Assembly (NCBI RefSeq): GCF_034190915.1
Contig: NW_026947485.1
Location: 38,701,519-38,765,518, forward strand
Direction of reading: 5' to 3'
DNA: 64,000 nucleotides
Origin: Cavia porcellus
Taxonomy: Eukaryota > Chordata > Mammalia > Rodentia > Caviidae
Under the pieces are notes generated by a model, which saw nothing but the letters and a program-made list of their open reading frames with translations, made no database searches and had not been told where the DNA came from. Within the stretch, counting starts at the first letter, position 1. The number at the start of each line of letters is the position of its first letter. A program made the position numbers and the translations under genes. Of this stretch, positions 1 through 11,073 are shown piece after piece.

Positions 1-299
1 ACTAACTCAGATTTTGCCTCCTCGGGCTAGTCAGTGGCTTTTGTGGCTCTTAATGTGTTTTAGCATGTTGGTAATTTTGTATTCTGTAGAATAGTTCTGT
101 ACCCAAAAATGCTGCCTTATACTGTTAATTTCCTTTAATTATTTCAGCATTGAACTTTCACTTTGAGTCCCGTGTTTGCAGAGCTTTGGCCATTGTTATG
201 AAATCCTAGATTTTTGGCACTGATTAGGGCTTGCTAGAAGTAGAGAAAGAGTGGGGATTTTGGAGATCACACAATCCAGTTTTATTTTTGTTTTTGTTT

Positions 300-480
300 T
301 TTGTAGAGAAAGAAGCAGACTCATAGAAGTAATTGGCCCAGACCTGCAGTTGATGACAGAGTTGGGGACAGAACCCTTGGCCTGTTCAGTACTTTGCAGG
401 TGGCTTTTGCCCTCTGTCCTAGAGCTCAAATAGTCTTATTCTTATGAGGACTCAGAAGACTGGGTTCCAACCCATTTATT
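300..480 (-). repeat. MIR relic
   Basis: The reverse-strand pattern is MIR-like: 'AGAAAGAAGCAGACTCATAG', then a segment resembling the MIR core (AAGTAATTGGCCCAGACC) and 'GACAGAGTTGGGGACAGAAC'. The copy is old and diverged. Confidence 0.5.
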
Positions 481-1086
481 ACTAACGCATATGTTCACAA
501 AGATCGTTTTGGCCCTCTTCATTATGCACTTCTGGGCTCAACAGGGCTAAATGTAGATTTAATTGAAAACATTGTAGAAGCTATATTGATTCCAAATGTA
601 TACTCAAAGCCTCCATGGTCAGTGAGAGAAGCACCTTAATATTTCAGAAACAGTTTTGATTATCACAGCTCTTCACCATAACTGTTTTCTTGACTTATAC
701 CTTTATTTTAAAAGTACCCTGTGGCATCAGGTTGTTGAAGCTTCATTCCCCTGTGGGATTCCTTTTCCATTTTGTCTGAAATCTGTCATTTTTCATTTTT
801 TCTCCACAACTGTGGTGTTCACAACTATAAACTGATTGAGCGGTCCCCCTACTAGCTGCTGCCTTATTTATTTATTTTTTAAATGATAACAGTTTATTTG
901 AAAAAGTAGAAGTGAAAAGCAAGGGCAAAAATGCAGTGCAGAGAGTAAGGTTGGGCCAAATAAAAAAAGGAAAAAACAAGATAAAAACACAGGCTGGGTT
1001 ATATGAGAAAAGCCATGATAGGCCTTTTTTAAAAAATAAGCCATTTGTTAAGGCTTTTCTTCTTCTTTTTTAAGAAGTCATTTGTT

Positions 1087-1183
1087 GGGGCTGGGGATTT
1101 AGCTCAGTGGCATAAGAACCTGCCTTGCAAGCAGGCAGTCGTGAGTTCGATCCCTGGTACCAATGGGGGGAAAAAAAAAAAAA
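1087..1183 (+). mobile_element. ID SINE with 15-bp target-site duplication
   Basis: Full tRNA-Ala-like body with A and B boxes and a poly(A) tail. It is bounded by perfect 15-bp direct repeats (AAGAAGTCATTTGTT, 1072-1086 and 1184-1198). It belongs to the GCAAGCAGGC subfamily. Confidence 0.95.
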
Positions 1184-1255
1184 AAGAAGTCATTTGTTAT
1201 TGTAACCTTGAGGTTATGGATACTATACCCATGTCTGGAGACTAGTCCAGTGGCT

Positions 1256-1373
1256 TTTTTTTTTTTTTTTTTTTTGGAGACAGGGTCTTATGTATTTCAG
1301 GCTGGCCTTGAACTGTTTGCTCCTGCCTCAGTCTCCCAAGTGCTGGGATTATAGGCACCACCACGTCTGACTG
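1256..1373 (-). mobile_element. B1-like SINE
   Basis: Reverse-strand B1: T run, GAGACAGGGTCT, GCTGGCCTTGAACT, and AGTGCTGGGATTATAGGC. It is flanked by TCCAGTGGCTT repeats. Confidence 0.9.
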
Positions 1374-1765
1374 GTCCAGTGGCTTCTAAAAAAGTGCCCC
1401 TGCTGCTTATCACCTCTGACCCACTTCCTCCCTTCTCACTAACTTCTCTTCAGCTTCCCTAGTATCTTTTTGTTCTTCAAAAGCATCAAGCAAAGTGGCT
1501 GCTCTTGCTGCCCAGAAGCACCACTGCCTTCCTAGCAGTAGGCAACACTGGAGATATTTGCCATAGATAACAGCTTCATTAGATATTTTAGGAGCTCTGG
1601 AAACAGAGTTTTAAGTATCAGGAATTCTTCTATTTTATTTTTTTCAAGAATGCATTTTGCATTCTTAACATTTGCTGTGAGCAAAACCTTCATATAGTAG
1701 AACCATTGTTTTGAACTAAACCGGATAGTGGCTCACCACTGTTTCCTACTTGACAGAAAACTTCG

Positions 1766-1855
1766 TGGCGAGGGATGTAGCTGAGTGGTAGAGTGCTTTG
1801 CTAGTATGCAGTGAGGCCGCGGTTCTGTTTGTAGCCACTGAAAGAAAAAAAAGGA
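1766..1855 (+). mobile_element. Old ID SINE
   Basis: GAGGGATGTAGCTGAGTGGT head with a diverged B box and an A-rich tail. It is the older 'GGTAGAGTGCTT' type. Confidence 0.7.
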
Positions 1856-2052
1856 AGAAGGGTCCTTGCAGTTGAGCTATCATTACTATTCCTATATGTA
1901 GCTGATCTTGAGGACTACAGGCCTTATAAACATGAGGATCTTCTGATTTATTTTTGTAATGAATTTTTATTATTTAAATGAAAGATTGATAGGGGAGCTC
2001 AAAATAATTTTGTTGATACTTTTTCCTGAAAGAGTTCAGCCCTCAGCAAATA

Positions 2053-2120
2053 GGGCCGGGGATTTAGCTCAGTGGCGTAAGTGCTTGACTGATTGGTCCC
2101 CGGTACCAAAAAAAAAAGAG
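2053..2120 (+). mobile_element. ID SINE with internal deletion
   Basis: Intact head (GGGCCGGGGATTTAGCTCAG) and TCCCCGGTACC end. The part around the anticodon arm is shortened. AGCAAATA occurs on both sides. Confidence 0.85.
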
Positions 2121-2399
2121 CAAATAATGTACTTTGTCCCTTTTTCAAAAAAATGTAGTATTAAAGTCACTTTTAATCACCATTTACCTGTTCTGGTCTC
2201 TATTCCCACCATGACTCTGATCCTAGAGTCTACCTAAAATACTGTTGCAACTTTGATATATTTTTAGTACAGTTTTCCCATACTCACAACATGGGTGAGG
2301 AGTATTGCTTTGTTTTAGTCTACTTAAATGGCATGACAATGGAAATGTATCATTTTGCTTCTTTAGAGCTTTTTCCTTTTTTTTTTTTTTTTCGAGACT

Positions 2400-2640
2400 T
2401 TAAAAAAACGATTAAATACCTTTCAATCTCTCCAAGTTGATTCATATTAGTGTAGTTCACTGTGTTTGGCTGTGTAGATTCCCAAAAGGGGGTTATAGTT
2501 CTATAGTTTTAGTCCTATTGATAAGGGTTGGATTTTGACTCATTGGTTTTACAAACAGTGCTGCTGTAAATATCCTCACAGTCATCTAGGACATCCATAA
2601 GTACTTTTCCAGGGTCATACAGAAATTTTCCCCTAATTTT
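2400..2640 (-). mobile_element. Possible antisense L1 relic
   Basis: The stretch around 2545-2600 (TTTACAAACAGTGCTGCTGTA and following) resembles reversed L1 ORF2 3' sequence. Too diverged for a firm call. Confidence 0.35.
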
Positions 2641-2644
2641 CCCC

Positions 2645-2682
2645 ATGTATGAATGTATGTAGGTATGTAGGTATGTATGTAT
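2645..2682. repeat. (GTAT)n-type simple repeat
   Basis: Imperfect ATGTATGTAGGTATGT units next to a B1 copy. Confidence 0.8.
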
Positions 2683-2689
2683 AGTTTTT

Positions 2690-2833
2690 ATGTTTTTGAG
2701 ACGGTCTTGGCTCTGCGGTTCAGGCTGGCCTTGGGCTCACTTGGGCTCACAGGCTGGTCTCAAACTTGGAAACAATTCTCCTGCTTTAGCCTCCCAAGTG
2801 CTGGGATTATAGGAGTGCGCCACCATGCCCAGA
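2690..2833 (-). mobile_element. B1-like SINE with duplicated right half
   Basis: Reverse B1 with two GGCTGG blocks (CAGGCTGGCCTTGGGCTCAC and ACAGGCTGGTCTCAAACTTG). It ends in GTGCTGGGATTATAGG and CACCATGCCCAG. Confidence 0.9.
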
Positions 2834-2970
2834 TTTTGATCTTTTTAATATTAAAATTTGAACATTTCTATTAGCTAATAAGTCTCTTTATAAACCACAT
2901 ACTCTGAAGACAAGACTTTGAAACATTTTATTTTCTTAGTGAAAAATTAATACTGGACATAAGGCTGGTT

Positions 2971-3064
2971 TTTATTTATTTGAGACAGGGTCTTGCTGTA
3001 TAGTCCAGGCTGGCCTCAGCCTCCCTAGTGCTGGGATTCCAGGTATGAGCCACCATACCTGGCA
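2971..3064 (-). mobile_element. B1-like SINE, internally deleted
   Basis: GAGACAGGGTCTTGCTG, CAGGCTGGCC and GTGCTGGGATTCCAGG on the reverse strand. Confidence 0.88.
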
Positions 3065-3119
3065 TCACAAGGCTGTTTTGACAGTAAAGTAATTTAAATG
3101 TTGTAGAGTTGTCTTTCTT

Positions 3120-3145
3120 CCTCATTCATTCATTCATTCATTTTC
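3120..3145. repeat. (ATTC)n repeat at the tail of the RPL37 pseudogene
   Basis: CATTCATTCATTCATT lies where the poly(A) tail of the - strand retrocopy would be, and probably evolved from it. Confidence 0.7.
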
Positions 3146-3147
3146 TT

Positions 3148-3490
3148 AAAACCATTTATTTTGAGCATTTATTTTGAGACCAATTGTTGAAGTTGTGAAG
3201 ATGAACTGGAATCTGCAGCAGCTGCTCTCTTGGGTTTAGGTGTCTTGCTTTCATGGAATCCATGCCTGAATCTGCAATGTATAGTTCTTAGGTGCCTTGT
3301 TTGACCTGTCCTGGTGTTCTTTTAATCTTGGCACTGCAGTTATACTTTCTTTTGTGCTTGGCAGGGTAACCACAGTCACCACTGGTTGACCTCTGCAGGT
3401 GGTTGCCCTAGAGCCACCCCAGTGATACACATCTTATTAGAATGCTTTCCAAACAATGACATTGCTTGGTCAGCTCTCTTCTGCTACCAA
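3148..3490 (-). pseudogene. RPL37P: RPL37 processed pseudogene
   Basis: Read on the - strand, the stretch follows RPL37 mRNA from the 5' UTR (GGTAGCAGAAGAGAG) through the coding region to the 3' UTR with AATAAA. Recognisable blocks include [15 protein letters not shown] and the serine-rich C-terminal end. It has no introns. The start ATG has become CTG (3471-3473), there is an early frameshift, and several stops follow. An A-rich, (AATG)n-like tail lies at the 3' end. It is a dead LINE-mediated copy of a ribosomal protein mRNA. Confidence 0.85.
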
Positions 3491-3499
3491 GACTAAAAA

Positions 3500-4860
3500 T
3501 TCTCAGGGTTGTCTTGACAGTAGTGGATGAAATTTGAAACTATTTTAAAACAGGATTTAAAAACAGAAATTAGAAGCAGGATTAGTACATGGTGTGGCTT
3601 GAGCAAGGACTGGAATACCAGAAGTCTTATGTTCTTTTCTAATTCCACAGAAGTGTTTTAAGATTTTAGAAAAGATCTCTGTAGCAACTCACTTGAGGCT
3701 TGTCCCCCATGTGCAGCTGCCTCTGGATCTTTCCAGTCTTTTCCTTTTTGTGTGTGTGCTCTCCCTGCTGGTTTTGAATTTCTCTAGCTATGTTGGTACT
3801 TCATACATGTTGCCGTTATTTCTTTCTGTCTCTTACCTGTTGATACAGTGGCCTTGCCCAGAGTAGTGCTGTCCTCGTTTCGTTACCCTTTCCCTTCGTA
3901 CATGCTGCCATGTAGGTGCTGACCATGTGTGGTAAGAAACGCTGTAGGATAAGGTGAGGGAATGGGGCTGTACACAGCGATGGTGAGAGCCTTAGTAAAA
4001 AGCCTGGATTTATTGCAAGTGTGGGATGGAATAAAGGAGTTGTAAGTGAGGAAATGATGAGGACCACAGAATGGCAACTTCGATCTGCTTTAGAGCTCTG
4101 CTTTGAATATGGTTTGCTATATATGTACATACTAATTAAGTCACTGGTTTCAAGTTAGAAAATAAATTAATTGCTCCTTAGAATGTTGAATCTGTGTTTG
4201 TTTTTCTAGGAATATCTTTTAAAAAGAAACTTAAATTCATTACACATACAGCCATCTCAGAATTTTTTTAACTCCTCGACTCATTTCCTGGTTGCCTCAA
4301 TTTTAATCAAAATTGAGTTTCCTTGAATTAGTGGACTAAAATTAAGTGAAATATTTTGGTCACTGTTCTTTTGAAATCCTCTGTGGTTTGGAGTGTATCC
4401 CTCTAGCAGCTTCATTCATGTTCTGCACACGGTACAGCTAAATGATGCCAGTAAACGAGCTTCAGAAGTTCACGTATAGAACCTCAGTTTAGAGCTTGAG
4501 CAATAAAACTGTTGGATGGGAGCCTCAAGAGTGAAGTCTCTTAATTTTGTCTTGACACTAGTTATAAATCATTTAGTATTATAAATTCTAGAGCAAGGGT
4601 CTATAGCTCAGGAAACAATTGCCTTGTGAGATTATTTTATATAAAAAGCTGCATTGCTCCCAAAGTTTGCCCATAATAGAATTCTTAACTTTAGTTTATT
4701 GAAATTGTCAGGAGAATATATAATATTTACCACTAGCCAAAGATAGGAGGTTGTAAATGATTTATGACAATTACCACCTTTTTCCAATACTGACATTGTT
4801 TCCAGAAATGACATACATTGACTCATTGTTCTTTGGATATTTTTGCTGCTAATTAACATC
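3500..4860. other. UBE2H: Unique intronic sequence
   Basis: Intron upstream of exon 4872-4911. I recognise no repeat family or gene here. The open frames on the - strand (3816-4130, 4632-4859) lack domains and are taken as chance. Confidence 0.6.
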
Positions 4861-4871
4861 TCTTTTTACAG

Positions 4872-4911
4872 GATTCATGAATAAAATTTTCCATCCCAAC
4901 ATTGACGAAGC
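4872..4911 (+). CDS. UBE2H: UBE2H coding exon, residues 69-82 (HPN motif)
   Basis: This 40-bp exon starts after a TTTTTACAG acceptor and ends at GC|GTAAGT. It begins with the last two bases of the G69 codon and ends with two bases of A82. It encodes F-M-N-K-I-F-H-P-N-I-D-E, which holds the HPN tripeptide (H76-P77-N78) conserved just ahead of the E2 active site; the asparagine stabilises the oxyanion during isopeptide transfer. The sequence agrees with UBE2H and not with paralogous E2s, which usually have YHPNI followed by other residues. It is the fourth coding exon if the usual seven-exon structure holds. Confidence 0.96.
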
Positions 4912-4965
4912 GTAAGTAACTATTTAATAATGTTTACATTTTAGCAGCAACTGCTCGATCAGAGT

Positions 4966-4966
<1 letters not shown>

Positions 4967-5009
<43 letters not shown>
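4967..5009. repeat. (TC)n microsatellite
   Basis: About 21 uninterrupted TC units starting about 55 bp after the 5' splice site at 4912. Confidence 0.97.
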
Positions 5010-5010
<1 letters not shown>

Positions 5011-5269
5011 ATAAAAGAACCCTCAGTTATTATTTTGGATTTTATGGGAGGCAGGGCTCTATGAATGGTCATTTGAACTATAGAATCCTAACGATATAGT
5101 ATTCCAAATTACTGTTCCAGCTAGTACACTGTTTAGTTTTTTCTCCATTGTTATGGCTGGATCTTTCATTTCCCTCACTATCCAGGTAACATTTCTAATA
5201 TTCCAATATTCAGTTTATTATATAGGCACAAGTCAGTGACCCTTTTTCAGTTTACAAATTTACTATTTT

Positions 5270-5384
5270 GGCTGGGGATTTAGCTCAGCGGCATAAGCAC
5301 CTGCCTTGTAAGCAGGCAGTCGTGAGTTCGATCCCTGGTACCAATAAAAAGGAAAAAGACAAAAAAAAAAAAAAAAAAAAAAAA
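5270..5384 (+). mobile_element. ID SINE, young subfamily with GGAAAAAGAC tail
   Basis: Complete body ending TGGTACCAATAAAAAGGAA, then AAAGAC and a long A run. It is flanked by AAATTTACTATTTT repeats (5256-5269 and about 5382-5395). Confidence 0.95.
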
Positions 5385-5520
5385 TTTACTATTTTGAGCC
5401 CTTAAGGTGCTTCTTAGTTTTTCAAAGAAAGGCTAATGTGAATGATTAGTTCCATTGCAATCAATGACTCTTAATTATTTCCTTTCTTTTCTTCTAGTAT
5501 TTTATTAGTGGCTTTGCCAT

Positions 5521-5552
5521 GTACTTATGCTGCTGAGCTAAATCCCCAGCCC
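5521..5552 (-). mobile_element. ID SINE 5' fragment
   Basis: Reverse of the ID head: GCTGAGCTAAATCCCCAGCC. Only the first ~32 bases of the element are present, next to a B1. Confidence 0.8.
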
Positions 5553-5555
5553 AAC

Positions 5556-5675
5556 TTTTTTTTTTTTTTGAAACAGAGTCTTGCTGTGCTATGCAGTTCA
5601 GCCTGGCCCTGAACTCACTATGCAGCCAAGACTGGCTTTGAACTCTGGGATTATAGATATGTACCACCATTTAGT
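5556..5675 (-). mobile_element. B1-like SINE
   Basis: T run, GAAACAGAGTCTTGCTGTG, GCCTGGCCCTGAACTCACTA, and CTGGGATTATAG on the reverse strand. Confidence 0.85.
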
Positions 5676-6009
5676 GATATTTTTGAATGATTCTGCTCTA
5701 GCCTATTTTGTCCTCCCAGTGGTATTTAGAATATATGATTATTTGTACTGGATTATTTTACTTTGCATTGCATTTGGTTTTGCCAATCATCACTCAATTT
5801 ACATACGAGAATTGTCTCATCCTTTGTAAGTTGTATACATATGTCTTGCTTTTTATTCTTTACTTTTTAAGAGTATCAGTCATCCTACTTAGCAAGTATG
5901 TTCTCTTTTGTAACCAAAGTATAGACATTAAATTTAGCAATTTAATACTGTGATAATTTTTTACCTGATATACTACCATATTACAGTAATGTGTGAGTGG
6001 TTTGTTTGT

Positions 6010-6038
6010 GGTTGGTTGGTTGGTTGGTTGGTTGGTTT
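6010..6038. repeat. (GGTT)n repeat
   Basis: Seven or so GGTT units, the (AACC)-type tail of the adjoining reverse B1. Confidence 0.9.
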
Positions 6039-6155
6039 TAGACATACTGGCCTTGAACTTATTATGTACCTCAGTCTGGCCTTGAACTGGTGGTGATTCT
6101 CTTGCCTCAACCTCCTGAGTGCTGGGATTACATGTGTATGCCACCATGTCCAGCA
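6039..6155 (-). mobile_element. B1-like SINE
   Basis: Reverse B1 with CTGGCCTTGAACTTATTATG, a second CTGGCCTTGAACTGG block and GAGTGCTGGGATTACA. The two-block structure is the lineage-typical duplication. Confidence 0.9.
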
Positions 6156-6629
6156 GTTAATGTACCTTTTGCCACCCTTTTTTTCTTTTAGGAAAAGGAT
6201 TTAGTCTAGAATCACATTGTAATGACTTGTGCTTCTTTACACAACTATACTGTGGAACAGTCCCTCCTCTTGCTTTTTATAAAGTTGACATTTTTAAAGA
6301 CTATAGGCTGGTTACTTTGTAAATTGGCCTTCAATTTGAATTTGCTTGTTTGTATATTAGATTCAGGGTATGCACATGCTTCATCACACAGTAGAGTCTC
6401 TGCCCTTTGTTTCCAGTGTTAATTCTGATCACCTGGTTACCATTTTCCTTTTCAATCTGTTCAGGGACACTTAGGGCCTTACAAATATTCTCCTCATCAT
6501 ACTTTCTCCCAATTTGGGTTTTGTTTAGACTTTTAAGGATTTGTAAAAAAAACATTTCAAGTAAGAATTAATTGCCAGATACATGCAACTGACTGATTTT
6601 TTTAATGCTATTCTTTCCATCTGTTTCAG

Positions 6630-6682
6630 GTCGGGAACTGTGTGTCTAGATGTAATTAATCAAACCTGGACAGCTCTTTATG
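6630..6682 (+). CDS. UBE2H: UBE2H coding exon, residues 82-100 (catalytic Cys87)
   Basis: This 53-bp exon lies between a CTGTTTCAG acceptor and a TATG|GTGAGT donor. It encodes S-G-T-V-C-L-D-V-I-N-Q-T-W-T-A-L-Y. The cysteine codon at 6643-6645 is the thioester-forming residue (Cys87 in mammalian UBE2H). Because 53 is not a multiple of three, skipping this exon would both remove the active site and shift the frame. It is flanked by ID SINEs in opposite orientation (+ at 5270, - at 6979), which could pair in the pre-mRNA. Confidence 0.97.
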
Positions 6683-6978
6683 GTGAGTTTGCCATGGATA
6701 TTTTTTGGAGATATTGAAACACTGCTCAAAGTAATGTTGTTTGGCTTTCCTGATTTAAGAAGTTTTGTTGGGAATGGCAAGTGATTTTGAGGAATGGATG
6801 GGAAAGGTTTTAATTTAATTTATTGATTTATTTTTTCCTAATCCATTTTATTTCAAGGAGAGAAAAAAACCTAAAAATTTCAAAACGTCAATTGGGGCAA
6901 CAATGTAGATGGGAAAGTTTGAATGAAAAAAAATTCTTTTCCTCCAAGTATAAACTTCAGTTTAACAGTGCAAGTTTA

Positions 6979-7095
6979 CAGTCTCTTTTTTTTTTTTTTT
7001 TTGTCTTTTTCGTTTTTATCGGTACCAGGGATCGAACTCACGACTGCCTGCTTGCAAGGCAGGCGCTTATGCCGCTGAGCTAAATCCCCAGCCCC
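6979..7095 (-). mobile_element. ID SINE, young subfamily, with 15-bp target-site duplication
   Basis: Reverse orientation: T run, GTCTTTTTCGTTTTTATCGG, then the complete body to CCCCAGCCCC. Perfect AACAGTGCAAGTTTA repeats lie at 6964-6978 and 7096-7110. Confidence 0.96.
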
Positions 7096-7110
7096 AACAG
7101 TGCAAGTTTA

Positions 7111-8190
7111 AAATAATTCTATGAGATTCAGAACTTAGGGTTGTTGTAGTCTATACATAATACATATCCATAAACATTTATGTATGTGTGTATTAAAGCG
7201 CATTATATGCATATTTATATGTTTACCATTTAATGTTGGAAAAACTCTTAAAAATGTCTCCTAAATGAGATGAATGATACAATAAGAGGTCCCAGGAATC
7301 ATCTGTTTCAGAAGCCAAAAGCTCCTTAAGAAGCACAGTGATTTAGCCTTTCTCTTCAGGGCCAAAATTGATAACTCATCTCTTACAGTCAATCAACAAA
7401 TAAATTACCCAGCTCAAAATTCTATGCTGAACATCATGGAGAGAAAAGAAATACTTGGCCTTTTCTCCTTGAGCTATAACTGCTTAGGGAGTTGAGAATT
7501 TGTTTTAAATATAATAAAGTTAGAGATGCAACAGCTGGGCTTATTCTGTCTCCATTGTTCAAGTCCTCAGCTTTGTAGACATCCTGTGCTCTGATGCCCC
7601 CACTCCATGCAGCTTCCCTGATTCTCCTACTAGCAGTCATCTCTAGGTATCCTTACATTCCATGGCTCTTTCTTGTGGTTCATTTTTACTTTTGTACATT
7701 GTATGTGTTGTTTTACCTACTTTTTTTGTCCACTAGATTTATTTCTTACCTGAAGGGCTGTCAAGTAAATGTCTGATTTGTCTTTTAAGTCCTTGGTACG
7801 TCTCAGCAGTATGAGTTGCAAGAATGAGTAGTACATGTGACAGTTATTGAAGGGCACAGGAAGATGAAGAAAGATGACTTGTATATCGCTGGGCTTAGCC
7901 TGGGATGGCTTCCTTTAGTTAAAGCATGGTAAGATCTTTAAATAGTCTACAGTGGAAAGGCCTCTTGACTTACCCACAGCCTGAGGGTCAACTTTGTCAA
8001 CCTTGTACCAGATGGTGAATGAGAATCAAAGAGGAAGGTTGGTCAGCCGCAGAACAGTTAACTCCTCCACCTTAATTCTGTCATTTAAAAATCATTTTCC
8101 CTATCTAGAATTCTTTTAAAAAACTATTACTTATTATGATATCCTTTTGAATTATAAATGTCCTGAAATTGAGGACTTCACTTTTTCTTG
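7111..8190. other. UBE2H: Unique intronic sequence
   Basis: No repeat family or gene recognised. Short open frames here lack any domain. Confidence 0.6.

Positions 8191-8194
<4 letters not shown>

Positions 8195-8237
<43 letters not shown>
8195..8237. repeat. (AC)n microsatellite
   Basis: About 20 uninterrupted CA units in intron 5. Confidence 0.97.
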
Positions 8238-8238
<1 letters not shown>

Positions 8239-8649
8239 TCTAAAGCAGAACCAGATGTACAAGAAGTACTCAACTGTTTGTTGGTTTAATGAATGCATTA
8301 ACTATGCTCAATACTATTTAATATGAAAGTTTTAAGGAGCAAGTGTCATGGGAGATGAGGCAATAAGAGAGAACATGCACTCTGAAGTTGATTAGATTCT
8401 TTTTAAGATTGTTCTTTGCTTTTTTTTATGGTTAAAAAAAGTGTCATGGCAGGCTGCCTGGAATATCTGATGTAACAAAGTGTTTTCTTAAACTACATTC
8501 ACATTTTGGAAATGTACATAGCAAGATACTACAAGCTGGTTCCAATTACAATGAAGTAAATTAGGCTTAGTTTCACTAACTCTTTTACTACTGACTAGAA
8601 AAGCTTCCTAGGAGAGGTCCTGAGGTACCTTGTATCTTAGAAGAATTTT

Positions 8650-9300
8650 CTTAAATGATGGCTTTATTAAATTATATAAATAAGTAATTCAGTAGTTTTT
8701 AGTGTAATTATAGTTATGTACAACCGTTACTGTAGTCGATTTTAGAAGATTTTCACTGTCTCAAAAAGAAATTGATACTCTAGCTTAGCTATTCCCCTGT
8801 CTCCACCCCATGTACCTCTATCAGCCCAGGCAACCATTAATATCCTATTTAGTTTGTGTAGATTTGTCGGTTCTGGACATTAGTTGTCAATGCTGTTATA
8901 TATAAGATGTGGTCTTCTCTGACTGGCTTTGTATATTTTGTAAGTTTTCAAGGTTCATCTGGTTATAACATGGATCAGAACTGCCTTTTGTGGCTGAATA
9001 ATATTTCATTATCACCACAATTTATATGTTTGTCATATTATGGACTTCTAGGTTGCTTATACCTTTGGGCTATTAAGAATAATCTGTTGGTAAATAAATC
9101 TTTGAGGGTTTTTTTGGCAGAGGGGACAAAGTGTCAGTATGTAGTCCAGGCTAGCCTTGAGCTCATTGCAAACCTCCTGCCTCAGCCTCCTGAATGCTGG
9201 GATTACAGGCATGTGCCACCATGTCTGTACCATTTTTACATTCCCATCAGCAGCTGTATGACCAAGGTTTAATCATATTTATAACATGTTGTCATATTAG
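8650..9300 (-). mobile_element. Antisense L1 3' relic, interrupted by a B1
   Basis: Phrases typical of reversed mammalian L1 ORF2 3' ends are visible: a 'GTTTTCAAGGTTCATC' block, 'GGCTGAATAATATTTCATT' and 'TTTGGGCTATTAAGAATAAT'. A B1 at 9108-9227 splits it; the relic resumes with 'ACATTCCCATCAGCAG'. Confidence 0.75.
9108..9227 (-). mobile_element. B1-like SINE inside the L1 relic
   Basis: CAGGCTAGCCTTGAGCTCAT, CTGCCTCAGCCTCC, GCTGGGATTACAGGC on the reverse strand. Confidence 0.9.
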
Positions 9301-9567
9301 TAAGAGTTAAACCATATTGGTAAAAGCAGATTTCCGCATTACATGTGTATGAGTTATTCTGAGTGTTTCACAACAAGAATATGGACACACTAACACTATA
9401 GGAAGGTGCAGGAAAACAAAAACATTTTCAAAGTGTAGTGAAAAGTATGCTGAACATGAGAGAATTGTTCTGACTTTTTATTCAAAATTATTTCTCAAAA
9501 AATTTTACATTCATGGAAAGTTTTAGGAGCAGGTGAATATACTTTATATAAAAGTAATGATAGAAAC

Positions 9568-9668
9568 TAAGCATGGTGGGAGCCTGAGAGAGGAGGATCA
9601 CCATGAGTATGAGGCCAACCTGGGTTACATGATGAAACTCTGTCTCAAAAAATAATAATAATAATATT
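9568..9668 (+). mobile_element. B1-like SINE, 5' deleted
   Basis: GAGAGGAGGATCACC, GAGGCCAACCTGGGTTACAT, CTGTCTCAAAAAATAATAAT. Confidence 0.85.
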
Positions 9669-9669
9669 A

Positions 9670-11060
9670 GAAAAAGTTGGTTCAAATGACCTTGAAGTAT
9701 ATATTTTTTTAGTCCTATCTGATCTTGAGATCTGAACTAAATTTTTATTACAAACTGCTAACGCCTCTGGCATTGAAAGTGAGTCTTGAATCGCTGTTTC
9801 CTGCAGTGATTCTTAAAGAGTCTCAGTTTAGAGGACCAAAAAAAAATCGCCCTAACTTCATACTAAGAACAAATAGAGAAAGTTGGCATGTTAACATAAA
9901 TATTAAACTGAAAAGCAAAAGGTAGCGTGGCACCTGGAACTTGTTTCAACACCTACCTCTACTGTACAATCCGGTGAGGAGCAGAGTTGATTGTGAAATT
10001 TCTTGTGGTTTACTTTGCCCTCAGCGTGTACCATCTAGTGGGCGTAAGAATGTGTAATAGAACAGTAATTCTCAGTTGAAGTTTCAGACTTAACTCTTAT
10101 CAGGACCTAATACTAACAGTGTCCATGTTAACATTAAATTGAGTTCTCTGTCCAATTCCTTCCAAAGAATGTTGATTTCGGGTGGCCCATTTGACACACT
10201 GCTGCTGTTCTCAGTCAGTGTTCTCTTTGCCAAGTGCATGCAGTTTGTTCACTCAGGAGTCCAAAACTGTATAATATAGTTAATTTTGTAAAAATGCTTA
10301 TTATCAATATGAAGTTATCAAGTATGAAGTTACTTATGATATATTCATGACACTAAAACAGATGACAGAATTGACTCATTTTTGGCTTCTTGTATGATAG
10401 CATCTTTTCTTACCTACCTTCTTGCTTTTCCACAAGTAGTGAGAAAAGCATTAAAAAACTTAAAATTCAGCCAAGAGAATCTGGATTTCAGTTTTAGAAA
10501 CAAATGCAATTTTAAGGACTCATGGAAAGAGTTCATTTATTCATTTGTTTTCTAGTTTTCCGTCTTCTACAGAATACATTTTTGTCTACAGCTGATTTAT
10601 CCTTCACTGCAGTAGTTCCAGTCTCTTGGTGGTTTGACCCCTGCACATGTGTTTCTCTCTCAGCTTTTGTTACATTTATGCTTAGCTGACTGGTAAATTA
10701 CTTACATTATGGACAAGTAATGTGGTTGACTATTTTCTTATAAAATTGGAGCAGTTATCATGTCTTACTGTTATAGTCCTTAACCAGTAGATTAGACACT
10801 CCTACTGTTACTTTGCTGAGGAGGAAAAATCAACATTTTGAATGTTACTTCACTTAGGTGGGGCACTAGTAACAGATAAATGAATTTGACTACTGACAGA
10901 ATGTGAATAGAATTTAGAGATTAGGTAAGAGAAACAAAAGTTACTTTTATTAGGCATTCAGGAAATACTTAAACATTTATTTAGTCTCCTATTCCCCCTT
11001 TTAGCCAAGTAGCCTGTGAATCTTCTCAAATAATTCAAATTTGAAGGAATTGTACCTTAA
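9670..11060. other. UBE2H: Unique intronic sequence
   Basis: AT-rich intron with no recognised repeat or gene. Confidence 0.55.
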
Positions 11061-11073
11061 AACAATGCCTTAT

